A stretch of DNA of 64,000 nucleotides from Hypericum androsaemum (lineage: Eukaryota > Streptophyta > Magnoliopsida > Malpighiales > Hypericaceae), in assembly GCA_963995505.1 (NCBI GenBank), contig OZ023181.1, positions 11,404,221 through 11,468,220 on the forward strand, written 5' to 3'. The position numbers were made by a program, and so were the translations under genes. Each line of letters begins with the position of its first letter. The first letter of the stretch is position 1. The notes under the pieces are model-generated. The model had not been told where the DNA came from, did no database searches, and worked only from the letters and a program-made list of their open reading frames with translations. Positions 12,490-25,900 of this stretch are shown piece after piece.

Positions 12490-14605
12490 TTGCCTTTTCT
12501 AGCCTTTTCTTGACTTATCTGTCCTTTTCTTGCCTTTTCTTTTTTTGCCTTTTCCTTGCCTTTTCATTGCCTTTTCTTTCCTTTTCTTGCCTTTTCTAGA
12601 CTTTTCTTACCTTTTAATGACTTTTCATGCCTTTTCTTGACTTTTCATGCCTTTTCATGCCTTATCTTGCCTTTTCTTTCCATATCTTTCCTTTCCATTC
12701 CTTATCTTGCCTATACTTTCCTTATCATTCCTTTTCTTGCATTTTCATTAACTTTTCTTTCCTTTTCTTACCTTTGCCTTGCCTTTTCTTTCCTTTTCTT
12801 GTATTTTCATGCCTTTCCTTGCCTTATCTTTCCTTTTCATACCATTTCATGACATACCTTTTCTTGCCTTTTCTTTCCTTTTCCTTGCCTTTTCTTGCCT
12901 TATCTTTCTGTTTCTTGCCTCATCTTTCATTTTATTTTCTAATCTTTTCTTACATTATCTTGCCTTTTCTTTTCTTTTCTTGTCTTATCAAGGCTTTTCC
13001 TTGCCCTTTCTAACCTTTTCTTGCCTTTCCCTCCCTTTTCTTGCCTTATCTTGCCTTATCTTGACTTTTCTTGCCTTATCTTACCTTTTCTTTCCTTTTC
13101 TAGCCTTATCTTGCCTTATCTTGCCTTTTCATGCCTTTTCTTGCCTTTTCCTTGCCTCTTCTTGCCTTATCTTACCTTATCTTGCCTGATCTTGCCTTAT
13201 ATTGCCTTTTCCTTGCCTTTCCTTACCTTTTCTTACCTTTCCTTGCCTTTCCTTACCTTTTCTTATTTTTTCATTCCTTTTCTTTCCTTTCCTTGCCTTC
13301 TCATGCCTTTTCATTGCCCTTTCTGGCCTTTTCTTTTCTTATCTTGCCTTTTCCTATCCTTTTCTTGCCTTATCTTTCCTTTTCTTGCCTAGTTATGCCT
13401 TTTCTTGACTTTTCTTTCCTGATCTTGCCTTTTCTTGCCTTTTCTTTCCTTTTCTTGCCTTTTCATGACTTTTCCATACCTTTTCTTGCCTTTTCTTTCC
13501 TTTTCTTGCCTTTTCATGACTTTTCTTGCCTTTCTTGACTTTTCTAACCTTTTCTTAACTTTTCATGCCTTTTCTTGCCTTATCTTGCCTTTCCTTGCCA
13601 TATCTTGCCTTTTCTTTCCTTTTCTTGCCTTTTCCTTGCCTTTTCTTTCCTTTTCTTGCCTTTTCATGCCTTTTCTTGCCTTATCTTTCCTTTTCTTACC
13701 ATTTCATGCCTTTTCCATGCCTTTTCCTGCCTGTTCTTTCCTTTTCTTTGCCTTTTCTAGCCTTTTCTTTCTGTTCTTTTCTCGCCTTATCTTTCTGTTT
13801 GTTGCCTCATCTTTCATTTTCTTTTCTTTTCTTGCCTTTCCTTCCCTTATCTTGCCTTATCTTACCTTTTCTTACCTTATCTTGCCTTTTCTTTCCTTTT
13901 CTTGCCTTATCTTGCCTTATCAAGCTTTTTCCTTGCCCTTTCTAACATTTTCTTGCCTTTCCTTCCCTTATCTTGCCTTATCTTGCCTTTTCTTTCCTTT
14001 TCTTGCCTTTCCTTTCCTTTTCTTGCCTTATCTTTCCTTTTTTTGCCTTTTCTTGCCTTTTCCTTGCCTTTTCTTACCTTATCTTGCCTTTTTCTTGCAT
14101 TTTCTTGCCTTTTCATGCCTTTTCCATGCCATTTCTTGCCTTTTCTTGCCTTTTCTTGCCTATTCCTTGCCTTTTCTTGCCTTTTCCTTCCCTTTTTCTG
14201 CCTGATCTTTCCTTTCTTGCCTTATCTTGCTTCATCTTGCCTTATCTTTCCTTTTCTTGCCTTTTCTTACCTTATCTTGCCTTTTCTTGTCTTTTCTTTC
14301 ATTGTCTTACCTTTCTTTCCTTTTCTCACCTTTTCTTGCCTTTTCTTACTTTTTCTATCCTTTTCATGCCTTTTCGTGCATTTCCTTTCCTTTTCTTGCC
14401 TTATCTTACCTTTTCTTGCCTTTTCATGCCTTTTCTTGCCTTTTCTTGCCTTACCTTTCCTTTTCTTCCCTTTTCTTGCCTTTTTTGCCTTTTCTAGCCT
14501 TATCTTTCCTTTTCTTGCCTTTTCTCAAATTTTCTTCCTTTTTCTTGCCTTTTCATGCCTTTTCCTTGCCTTTTCTTACCTTATGTTGCCTATTCATGCC
14601 TTTTC
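12490..14605 (+). repeat. Block B, copy 2
   Basis: This is the second copy of the block at 4860-6985, offset about 7.62 kb. It runs directly into the 2.1-kb HOR ladder: its GACTTTTCTAAC marker at 13537 is the first of four such markers spaced about 2.1-2.2 kb. The feature overlaps HOR unit 1 because the two descriptions are different readings of the same related sequence. Confidence 0.78.
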
Positions 14606-15625
14606 CTTGCCTTTTCTTACCTTTTCTTTCCTATTCTTGCCTTTACTCATCTTTTCTTCCCTTTTCTTGCCTTTTCATGCCTTTTCCTTGCCTTTTCTAA
14701 CCTTATGTTGCCTATTCTTGCCTTTTCCTTGCCTTTTCTTACCTTTTCTTTCTGATTCGTGCCTTTTCTCATCTTTTCTTCCCTTTTCTTGCCTTTTCTT
14801 ACCTTTTCATTGCCTCTTCTTGCCTTTTCATGCCTTTTCCATGCCTTTTGTTTCCTTATCATACCATTTCATGCCATACCTTTTCTTTCCTTTTCTTTCC
14901 TTTTCCTTGCCTTTTCTAGCCTTATCTTGGCTTTTCCTTGCCTTTTCTTGCCTTATCTTTCTGTTTCTTGCCTCATCTTTCATTTTATTTTCTAATCTTT
15001 TCTTACATTATCTTGCCTTTTCTTTTCTTTTCTTTTCTTGCCTTATCAAGCCTTTTACTTGCCCTTTCTAACCTTTTCTTGCCTTTCCCTCCCTTTTCAT
15101 GCCTTTCCCTCCCTTTTCTTGCCTTATATTGCCTTATCTTGACTTTTCTTGCCTTATCTTACCTTTTCTTTCCTTTTCTAGCCTTATCTTGCCTTATCTT
15201 GCCTTTTCATGCCTTTTCATGCCTTTTCTTGCCTTTTCCTTGCCTTTTCTTGCCTTATCTTACCTTATCTTTACCGATCTTGCCTTATATTGCCTTTTCC
15301 TTGCCTTTCCTTACCTTTTCTTACCTTTCCTTGCCTTTCCTTACCTTTTCTTGTCTTTTCATTCATTTTCTTTCCTTTCCTTGCCTTCTCATGCCTTTTC
15401 ATTGCCTTTTCTGGCCTTTTCTTTTCTTATCTTGCCTTTTCCTATCCTTTTCTTGCCTTATCTTTCCTTTTCTTGCCTAGTCATGCCTTTTCTTGACTTT
15501 TCTTTCCTTATCTTGCCTTTTCTTGCCTTTTCTTTCCTTTTCTTGCCTTTTCATGCCTTTTCCATACCTTTTCTTGCCTTTTCTTTCCTTTTCTTGCCTT
15601 TTCATGACTTTTCTTGCCTTTTCTT
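13537..15625 (+). repeat. Higher-order repeat unit 1 (2089 bp)
   Basis: The unit is defined from the marker GACTTTTCTAAC at 13537 to the next one at 15626. It carries the family markers CTCAAA (14524) and ATTTTATTTT (14982) in the same order as units 2 and 3. It is 74 bp shorter and more diverged than they are, with local additions such as a repeated CTTATGTTGCC segment. Confidence 0.85.
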
Positions 15626-17788
15626 GACTTTTCTAACCTTTTCTTGACTTTTCATGCCTTTTCTTGCCTTTCCTTGCCATATCTTGCCTATTCTTTCCTT
15701 ATATTTCCTTTTCTTGCCTTTTCCTTTCCTTTTCTTTCCTTTTCTTCCTTTTCCTTGCCTTTTCCTTGCCTTTTCTTTCCTTTTCTTGCCTTTTCCTTGC
15801 CTATTCTTTCCTTTTCTTCCTTTTCATGCCTTTTCTTGCCTTATCTTTCCTTTTCTTACCATTTCATGCCTTTTCCATGCCTTTTCCTGCCTTTTCTTTC
15901 CTTTTCTTTGCCTTTTCTAGCCTTATCTTGCCTTATCTTGCCTTTTCCTTTTCTTTTCTTTCCTTTTCTCGCCTTATCTTTCTGTTTGTTGCCTCATCTT
16001 TCATTTTCTTTTCTTTTCTTGCCTTTCCTTCCCATATCTTGCCTTTTCTTGCCTTATCTTACCTTTTCTTACCTTATCTTGCCTTTTCTTTCCTTTTCTT
16101 GCCTTATCTTGCCTTATCAAGCTTTTTCCTTGCCCTTTCTAACATTTTCTTGCCTTTCCTTCCCTTATCTTGCCTTATCTTGCCTTTTCTTTCCTTTTCT
16201 TGCCTTTTCTTGCCTTATCTTTCCTTTTTTTGCCTTTTCTTGCCTTTTCCTTGCCTTTTCTTACCTTATCTTGCCTTTTTCTTGCATTTTCTTGCCTTTT
16301 CATGCCTTTTCCATGCCATTTCTTGCCTTTTCTTGCCTATTCCTTGCCTTTTCTTGCCTTTTCCTTCCCTTTTTCTGCCTGATCTTTCCTTTCTTGCCTT
16401 ATCTTGCTTCATCTTGCCTTATCTTTCCTTTTCTTGCCTTTTCTTACCTTATCTTGCCTTTTCTTGTCTTTTCTTTCATTGTCTTACCTTTCTTTCCTTT
16501 TCTCACCTTTTCTTGCCTTTTCTTACTTTTTCTTTCCTTTTCATGCCTTTTCGTGCCTTTCCTTTCCTTTTCTTGCCTTATCTTACCTTTTCTTGCCTTT
16601 TCATGCCTTTTCTTGCCTTTTCTTGCCTTACCTTTCCTTTTCTTCCCTTTTCTTGCCTTTTCTTGCCTTATCTTTCCTTTTCTTGCCTTTTCTCAAATTT
16701 TCTTCCCTTTTCTTGCCTTTTCATGCCTTTTCCTTGCCTTTTCTTACCTTATGTTGCCTATTCATGCCTTTTCCTTGCCTTTTCTTACCTTTTCTTTCCT
16801 ATTCTTGCCTTTACTCATCTTTTCTTCCCTTTTCTTGCCTTTTCATGCCTTTTCCTTGCCTTTTCTTACCTTATGTTGCCTATTCTTGCCTTTTCCTTGC
16901 CTTTTCTTACCTTTTCTTTCTGATTCGTGCCTTTTCTCATCTTTTCTTCCCTTTTCTTGCCTTTTCTTACCTTTTCGTTGCCTCTTCTTACCTTTTCTTG
17001 CCTTTTCATGCCTTTTCCATGCCTTTTCTTTCCTTATCATACCATTTCATGCCATACCTTTTCTTGCCTTTTCTTTACTTTTCCTTGCCTTTTCTAGCCT
17101 TATCTTGGCTTTTCCTTGCCTTTTCTTGCCTTATCTTTCTGTTTCTTGCCTCATCTTTCATTTTATTTTCTAATCTTTTCTTACATTATCTTGCCTTTTC
17201 TTTTCTTTTCTTGCCTTATCAAGCCTTTTCCTTGCCCTTTCTAACCTTTTCTTGCCTTTCCCTCCCTTTTCTTGCCTTATCTTGCCTTATCTTGACTTTT
17301 CTTGCCTTATCTTACCTTTTCTTTCCTTTTCTAGCCTTATCTTGCCTTATCTTGCCTTATCTTGCCTTTTCATGCCTTTTCATGCCTTTTCTTGCCTTTT
17401 CCTTGCCTTTTCTTGCCTTATCTTACCTTATCTTGCCTGATCTTGCCTTATATTGTCTTTTCCTTGCCTTTCCTTACCTTTTCTTACCTTTCCTTGCCTT
17501 TCCTTACCTTTTCTTGTCTTTTCATTCATTTTCTTTCCTTTCCTTGCCTTCTCATGCCTTTTCATTGCCTTTTCTGGCCTTTTCTTTTCTTATCTTGCCT
17601 TTTCCTATCCTTTTCTTGCCTTATCTTTCCTTTTCTTGCCTAGTCATGCCTTATCTTGACTTTTCTTTCCTTATCTTGCCTTTTCTTGCCTTTTCTTTCC
17701 TTTTCTTGCCTTTTCATGCCTTTTCCATACCTTTTCTTGCCTTTTCTTTCCTTTTCTTGCCTTTTCATGACTTTTCTTGCCTTTTCTT
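15626..17788 (+). repeat. Higher-order repeat unit 2 (2163 bp)
   Basis: The unit is bounded by GACTTTTCTAAC at 15626 and 17789. Internal markers are CTCAAA at 16692 and ATTTTATTTT at 17160. It is nearly identical to unit 3. Comparing all readable frames by eye I found two substitutions: C at 15724 against T at 17887, and C at 17407 against T at 19570. No indel separates the two, because every marker spacing is exactly 2163. Confidence 0.92.
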
Positions 17789-19951
17789 GACTTTTCTAAC
17801 CTTTTCTTGACTTTTCATGCCTTTTCTTGCCTTTCCTTGCCATATCTTGCCTATTCTTTCCTTATATTTCCTTTTCTTGCCTTTTCTTTTCCTTTTCTTT
17901 CCTTTTCTTCCTTTTCCTTGCCTTTTCCTTGCCTTTTCTTTCCTTTTCTTGCCTTTTCCTTGCCTATTCTTTCCTTTTCTTCCTTTTCATGCCTTTTCTT
18001 GCCTTATCTTTCCTTTTCTTACCATTTCATGCCTTTTCCATGCCTTTTCCTGCCTTTTCTTTCCTTTTCTTTGCCTTTTCTAGCCTTATCTTGCCTTATC
18101 TTGCCTTTTCCTTTTCTTTTCTTTCCTTTTCTCGCCTTATCTTTCTGTTTGTTGCCTCATCTTTCATTTTCTTTTCTTTTCTTGCCTTTCCTTCCCATAT
18201 CTTGCCTTTTCTTGCCTTATCTTACCTTTTCTTACCTTATCTTGCCTTTTCTTTCCTTTTCTTGCCTTATCTTGCCTTATCAAGCTTTTTCCTTGCCCTT
18301 TCTAACATTTTCTTGCCTTTCCTTCCCTTATCTTGCCTTATCTTGCCTTTTCTTTCCTTTTCTTGCCTTTTCTTGCCTTATCTTTCCTTTTTTTGCCTTT
18401 TCTTGCCTTTTCCTTGCCTTTTCTTACCTTATCTTGCCTTTTTCTTGCATTTTCTTGCCTTTTCATGCCTTTTCCATGCCATTTCTTGCCTTTTCTTGCC
18501 TATTCCTTGCCTTTTCTTGCCTTTTCCTTCCCTTTTTCTGCCTGATCTTTCCTTTCTTGCCTTATCTTGCTTCATCTTGCCTTATCTTTCCTTTTCTTGC
18601 CTTTTCTTACCTTATCTTGCCTTTTCTTGTCTTTTCTTTCATTGTCTTACCTTTCTTTCCTTTTCTCACCTTTTCTTGCCTTTTCTTACTTTTTCTTTCC
18701 TTTTCATGCCTTTTCGTGCCTTTCCTTTCCTTTTCTTGCCTTATCTTACCTTTTCTTGCCTTTTCATGCCTTTTCTTGCCTTTTCTTGCCTTACCTTTCC
18801 TTTTCTTCCCTTTTCTTGCCTTTTCTTGCCTTATCTTTCCTTTTCTTGCCTTTTCTCAAATTTTCTTCCCTTTTCTTGCCTTTTCATGCCTTTTCCTTGC
18901 CTTTTCTTACCTTATGTTGCCTATTCATGCCTTTTCCTTGCCTTTTCTTACCTTTTCTTTCCTATTCTTGCCTTTACTCATCTTTTCTTCCCTTTTCTTG
19001 CCTTTTCATGCCTTTTCCTTGCCTTTTCTTACCTTATGTTGCCTATTCTTGCCTTTTCCTTGCCTTTTCTTACCTTTTCTTTCTGATTCGTGCCTTTTCT
19101 CATCTTTTCTTCCCTTTTCTTGCCTTTTCTTACCTTTTCGTTGCCTCTTCTTACCTTTTCTTGCCTTTTCATGCCTTTTCCATGCCTTTTCTTTCCTTAT
19201 CATACCATTTCATGCCATACCTTTTCTTGCCTTTTCTTTACTTTTCCTTGCCTTTTCTAGCCTTATCTTGGCTTTTCCTTGCCTTTTCTTGCCTTATCTT
19301 TCTGTTTCTTGCCTCATCTTTCATTTTATTTTCTAATCTTTTCTTACATTATCTTGCCTTTTCTTTTCTTTTCTTGCCTTATCAAGCCTTTTCCTTGCCC
19401 TTTCTAACCTTTTCTTGCCTTTCCCTCCCTTTTCTTGCCTTATCTTGCCTTATCTTGACTTTTCTTGCCTTATCTTACCTTTTCTTTCCTTTTCTAGCCT
19501 TATCTTGCCTTATCTTGCCTTATCTTGCCTTTTCATGCCTTTTCATGCCTTTTCTTGCCTTTTCCTTGCTTTTTCTTGCCTTATCTTACCTTATCTTGCC
19601 TGATCTTGCCTTATATTGTCTTTTCCTTGCCTTTCCTTACCTTTTCTTACCTTTCCTTGCCTTTCCTTACCTTTTCTTGTCTTTTCATTCATTTTCTTTC
19701 CTTTCCTTGCCTTCTCATGCCTTTTCATTGCCTTTTCTGGCCTTTTCTTTTCTTATCTTGCCTTTTCCTATCCTTTTCTTGCCTTATCTTTCCTTTTCTT
19801 GCCTAGTCATGCCTTATCTTGACTTTTCTTTCCTTATCTTGCCTTTTCTTGCCTTTTCTTTCCTTTTCTTGCCTTTTCATGCCTTTTCCATACCTTTTCT
19901 TGCCTTTTCTTTCCTTTTCTTGCCTTTTCATGACTTTTCTTGCCTTTTCTT
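17789..19951 (+). repeat. Higher-order repeat unit 3 (2163 bp), near-identical to unit 2
   Basis: The same markers occur at exactly 2163 bp from those of unit 2: CTCAAA at 18855 and ATTTTATTTT at 19323. Only the substitutions at 17887 and 19570 were found. Such closeness against the much larger divergence from unit 1 points to a very recent duplication by unequal exchange, or to gene conversion. Confidence 0.92.
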
Positions 19952-22900
19952 GACTTTTCTAACCTTTTCTTGACTTTTCATGCCTTTTCTTGCCTTATCT
20001 TGCCTTTCCTTGCCATATCTTGCCTATTCTTTCCTTATATTTCCTTTTCTTGCCTTTTCCTTGCCTTTTCTTTCCTTTTCTTGCTTTTCCTTGCCTTTTC
20101 CTTGCCTTTTCTTTCCTTTTCTTGCCTTTTCCTTGCCTTTTCTTTCCTTTTCTTGCCTTTTCATGCCTTTTCTTGCCTTATCTTTCCTTTTCTTACCATT
20201 TCATGCCTTTTCCGTGCCTTTTCCTGCCTTTTCTTTCCTTTTCTTTGCCTTTTCTAGCCTTATCTTGCCTTATCTTACCTTTTCCTTTTCTTTTCTTTCC
20301 TTTTCTCGCCTTATCTTTCTGTTTGTTGCCTCATCTTTCATTTTCTTTTCTTTTCTTGCCTTGCCTTTCCTTCCCTTATCTTGCCTTTTCTTGCCTTATC
20401 TTACCTTTTCTTACCTTATCTTGCCTTTTCTTTCCTTTTCTTGCCTTATCTTGCCTTATCAAGCCTTTTCCTTGCCCTTTCTAACATTTTCTTGCCTTTC
20501 CTTCCCTTATCTTGACTTATCTTGCCTTTTCTTTCCTTTTCTTGCCTTTTCTTGCCTTATCTTACCTTTTTTTGCCTTTTCTTGCCTTTTCCTTGCCTTT
20601 TCTTACCTTATCTTGCCTTTTTCTTGCATTTTCTTGCCTTTTCATGCCTTTTCCATGCCATTTCTTGCCTTTTCTTGCCTATTCCTTGACTTTTCTTGCC
20701 TTTTCTTTCCCTTTTTCTGCCTGATCTTTCCTTTCTTGCCTTATCTTGCCTATTCCTTGACTTTTCTTGCCTTTTCTTTCCGTTTTTCTGCCTGATCTTT
20801 CCTTTCTTGCCTTATCTTGCTTCATCTTGCCTTATCTTTCCTTTTCTTGCCTTTTCTTACCTTATCTTGCCTTTTCTTGTCTTTTCTTTCATTGTCTTAC
20901 CTTTCTTTCCTTTTCTCACCTTTTCTTGCCTTTTCTTACCTTTTCTTTCCTTTTCATGCCTTTTCGTACCTTTCCATTCCTTTTCTTGCCTTTTCATGCC
21001 TTTTCTTGCCTTTTCTTTCCTTTTCTTTCCTTTTCCTTGCCTTTTCTTGCCTTTTCTTGCCTTACCTTTCCTTTTCTTCCCTTTTCTTGCCTTTTTTGCC
21101 TTTTCTTGCCTTATCTTTCCTTTTCTTTCCTTTTCTTGCCTTTTCTCAAATTTTCTTCCCTTTTCTTGCCTTTTCATGCCGTTTCCTTGCCTTTTCTTAC
21201 CTTATGTTGCCTATTCATGCCTTTTCCTTGCCTTTTCTTACCTTTTCTTTACTATTCTTGCCTTTTCTCATCCTTTCTTCCCTTTTCTTGCCTTTTCATG
21301 CCTTTTCCTTGCCTTTTCTTACCTTATGTTGCCTATTCTTGCCTTTTCCTTGCCTTTTCTTACCTTTTCTTTCCGATTCGTGCCTTTTCTCATCTTTTCT
21401 TCCCTTTTCTTGCCTTTTCATGCCTTTTCGTTACCTCTTCTTACCTTTTCTTGCCTTTTCATGCCTTTTCCATGCCTTTTCTTTCCTTATCTTTCCTTTT
21501 TTTGCCTTTTCTATCCTTTTCTTGCCTTTTCATGCCTTTTCTTGCCTTATATTTCCTTTTCTTGCCTTTTCATGCCTTTTCCATACCTTTTCTTGCCTTT
21601 CTTTCCTTTTCTTGCCTTTCCTTGCCTTTTCTTCACTTTTCTAGCCTTTTCTTGACTTTTCATACCTTTTCTTTCCTTTTCTTAACATATCTTTCCTTTC
21701 CATTCCTTATCTTGCCTATTCTTTCCTTTTATTTCTTTTTCTTTCCTTTTCCTTGCCTTTTCCTTACCTTTTCTTTCCTTTTCTTGCCTTTTCTTACCTT
21801 TTCATTGCCTTTTCTTCCCTTTTCTTGCCTTTTCTTACCATTTCATGTCGTTTCCATGCATTTTCTTACCTTTTCTTTCCTTTTCCTTGTCTTTTCTAGC
21901 CTTATCTTGCCTTTTCCTTCCCTTTTCTAGCCTTATCTTTTTGTTTCTTGCCTCATCTTTCATTTTCTTTTCTTTTCTTGCCTTTCCTTCCTTTATCTTG
22001 CCTTATCTTACCTTTTCTTACCTTATCAAGCCTTTTCCTTGCCCTTTCTAACCATTTCTTGCCTTCCTTCCCTTATCTTGCCTTATCTTGCCTTTTCTTT
22101 CCTTTTCTTGCCTTATCTTGCCTTTTCATGCCTTTTTCATGCCTTTTCTTGCCTTTTCTTACCTTTTCTTTCCTTTTCTTGCTTTTCTTACATTTTCAAG
22201 CCTTTTCTTTCCTTTTCATACCTTTTCTTGCTTTATCTTTCCGTTTTTTGCCTTTTCTTGCCTTTTCTTGCTTTTCATGCCTTTTCCATGCCTTTTCTTA
22301 CCTTTTCCTTGCTTTTCCTTGCCTTTTCCTTGCCTTTTCTTGCCTTATCTTGCCTTTTCCTAGCCTTTTCTTTCCTTTTCTTGCCCTTTCTTGCCTAATC
22401 TTGCCTTTTCTTGCCTTATCTTACCTTTTCTTGCCTTATCTTTCCTTTTCTTACATTTTCCATCCCTTTTCCATGCCTTTTCTTGCCTTTTCTTTCCTTT
22501 TCTTGCCTTATCTTCCATTATCTTGCATTTTCTTGCCTTTTCTGGCCTTTTCTTCACTTATCTGTCCTTTTCTTGCCTTTTCTTGCCTTTTCATGCCTTT
22601 TCATGCCTTTTCTTGCCTTTTCATGCCTTTTCTTGCCTTATCTTGCCCTTTCATTCCTTATCTTGCCTTTTCTTTCCTTTCCTTACCTTTTCATGCCTTT
22701 TCCTTCCCTTTCCTTGCCTTTTCTTTCCTTATCTTGCTTTTTCTTGTCTTTACTTTCCTTTTCATGCCTTTTCAAGCCTTTTCCTTGCCTTTTCTTCCCT
22801 ATTCTTGCCTTTTCTTTCCTTTTCCTTCCTTTTCTTGCCTTTTCCTTGCCTTTTCTTACCTTATCTTGCCTTTTTCTTGGCTTTGGTTTCCTTTTCTTGT

Positions 22901-25900
22901 CTTTTCCTTGCCTTTTCTTACCTTATCTTACCTTATCTTGCATTTTTCTTTCCTTTTCTTGCCTTTTCTTTCCTTTTTTTTTCTTTTCTTGTCTTTTCTT
23001 ACCTTTTCTTTCCTTTTGTTGCCTTTTCTTACTTTTTAATGCTGTTTCCTTGTCTTTTCTTACCATTTCTTACCTTTTCCTTACCTTTTCATGCCTTTTC
23101 CATGTCTTTTCTTTCCTTATCTTGCCTTTTCTTTCCTTTTCCTTTCCTTTTCCTTACCTTTTCTTTCCTTTTGAAGCCTTTTCAAGCTTTTTCCTTGCCT
23201 TTTCTTTCTTTTTCTTTCCTTTTCTTGCCTTTTCCTTCCTTTTCTTTCCTTGTCTTGCAGTTTCTTGCCTTTTCATGCCTTTTCCATGCCTTTTCTTGCC
23301 TTTTCTTTCCTTTTCCTTGTCTTTTCTAGCCTTATCTTGCCTTATCTTGCCTTTTCTTCCCTTATCTTACCTTTTCTTACCTTATCTTGCCTTTTCTTTC
23401 CTTTTCTTGCATTATCTTGCCTTATCAAGCCTTTTCCTTGCCTTTTCTAACCTTTTCTTGCCTTTCCTTCCCTCATCTTGCCTTATCTTGCCTTTTCTTT
23501 CCTTTTCTTGCCTTTTGTTGCCTTTTCTTGCCTTATCTTTCCTTTTTTTGCCTTTTCTTGCCTTTTCCTTGCCTTTTCTTACTTTATCTTGCCTTTTTCT
23601 TGCATTTTCTTGCATTTTCATGCCTTTTCCATGCCATTTCTTGTCTTTTCTTGCCTATTCCTTGCCTTTTCTTGCCTTTTCCTTCCCTTTTTTTGCCTGA
23701 TCTTTCCTTTCTTTCCTTATCTTGCTTCATCTTGCCTTATCTTTCCTTTTCTTGACTTTTCTTTCCTTATCTTGCCTTTTCTTGTCTTTTCTTTCTTTCC
23801 TTTTCTCACCTTTTCTTGCCTTTTCTTACTTTTTCTTTCCTTTTCTTGCCTTTTCGTGCCTTTTCCTTTCCTTTTCCTTCCTTATCTTACCTTTTCTTTC
23901 CTTTTCTTGCCTTTTCATGCCTTTTCTTGCCTTTTCTTTCCTTTTCTTTCCTTTTCCTTGCCTTTTCTTGCCTTTTCTTGCCTTACCTTTCCTTTTCTTC
24001 CCTTTTCTTGCCTTTTTTGCCTTTTCTTCCTTATCTTTCCTTTTCTTGCCTTTTCTCAAATTTTCTTCCCTTTTCTTGCCTTTTCATACCTTTTCCTTGC
24101 CTTTTCTTACCTTATGTTGCCTATTCTTGCATTTTCCTTGCCTTTTCTTACCTTTTCTTTCCTGTTCTTGCCTTTTCTCATCTTTTCTTCCCTTTTCTTG
24201 CTTTTTCATGCCTTTTCCTTGCCTTTTCTTAACTTATGTTGCCTATTCTTGCCTTTTCCTTGCCTTTTCTTACCTTTTCTTTCTGATTCGTGCCTTTTCT
24301 CATCTTTTCTTCCCTTTTCTTGCCTTTTCATACCTTTTCGTTGCCTCTTCTTACCTTTTCTTGCCTTTTCATGCCTTTTCCATGCCTTTTCTTTCCTTAT
24401 CTTTCCTTTTTTTGCCTTTTCTATCCTTTTCTTGCCTTTTCATGCCTTTTCTTTGCCTTTTCTTGCCTTTTCATGCCTTATCTTTCCTTTTCTTGCCTTT
24501 TCATGCCTTTTCCATACCTTTTCTTGCCTTTTCTTTCCTTTTCTTGCCTTTTCTTGCCTTTTCTTGACTTTTCTAGCCTTTTCTTGACTTTACATGCCTT
24601 TTCTTTCCTTTTCTTGCCATATCTTTCCTTTCCATTCCTTATCTTGCCTATTCTTTCCTTTTATTTCCTTTTCTTGCCTTTTCCTTACCTTTTCTTTCCT
24701 TTTCTTGCCTTTTCTTACCTTTTCCTTGTTTTTTCTTCCCTTTTCTTGCATTTTCTTACCATTTCATGCCTTTTCCATGCCTTTTCTTGCCTTTTCTTTC
24801 CTTTTCCTTATCTTTTCTAGCCTTATCTTGCCTTTTCCTTCCCTTTTCTTTTCTTTTCTTTTCTGGCCTTATCTTTCTATTTCTTGCCTCATCTTTGATT
24901 TTCTTTTCTTTTCTTGCCTTTCCTTCCTTTATCTTGCCTTATCTTGCCTTATCTTACCTTTTCTTACCTTGTCTTGCCTTTTCTTTCCTTTTCTTGCCTT
25001 ATCTTGCCTTATCAAGCCTTTTCCTTGCTCTTTCTAACCTTTTCTTGCCTTTCCTTCCCTTATCTTGCCTTATCTTTCCTTTTCTTGCCTTATCTTGCCT
25101 TTTCATGCCTTTTTCATGCTTTTTCTTGCCTTTTCCTTGCCTTTGCTTGCCTTATCTTACCTTATCTTGCCTTATATTGCCTTATCTTTCCTTTTCTTGC
25201 CTTTTCTTTCCTTTTCTTGCTTTTCTTACCTTTTCAAGCCTTTTCTTTCCTTTTCATACATTTTCTTGCCTTTTCCTTGCCTTTTCTTACTTTATCTTTC
25301 CTTTTTTTGCCTTTTCTTGCCTTTTTCTTGCCTTTTCTTGCTTTTCATGCCTCCTCCATGCCTTTTCTTGCCTTTTCCTTGCTTTTTCTTGCCTTTTCTT
25401 GCCTTTTCCTTGCCTTTTCTTGCCTTATATTGCCTTTTCCTCGCCTTTTCTTTCCTTTTCTTGCCCTTTCTTGCCTAATCTTGCCTTTTCTTGCCTTATC
25501 TTACCTTTTCTTAACTTTTCTTGTCTTATCTTGCCTTTTCTTAAATTTGCCATGCCTTTTCCATGCCTTTTCTTGCCTTTTCTTACATTTTCTTGCCTTT
25601 TGTTTCCTTTTCTTGCCTTATCTTCCCTTATCTTGCATTTTCTTGCCTTTTCTAGCCTTTTCTTGACTTATTTGTCCTTTTCTTGCCTTTTCTTGCCTTT
25701 TCTTTCCTTTTCTTGCCTTATCTTGCCTTATCAAGCTTTTTCCTTGCCCTTTCTAACATTTTCTTGCATTTCCTTCCCTTATCTTGCCTTATCTTGCCTT
25801 TTCTTTCCTTTTCTTGCCTTTTCTTGCCTTATCTTTCCTTTTTTTGCCTTTTCTTGCCTTTTCCTTGCCTTTTCTTACCTTATCTTGCCTTTTTCTTGCA

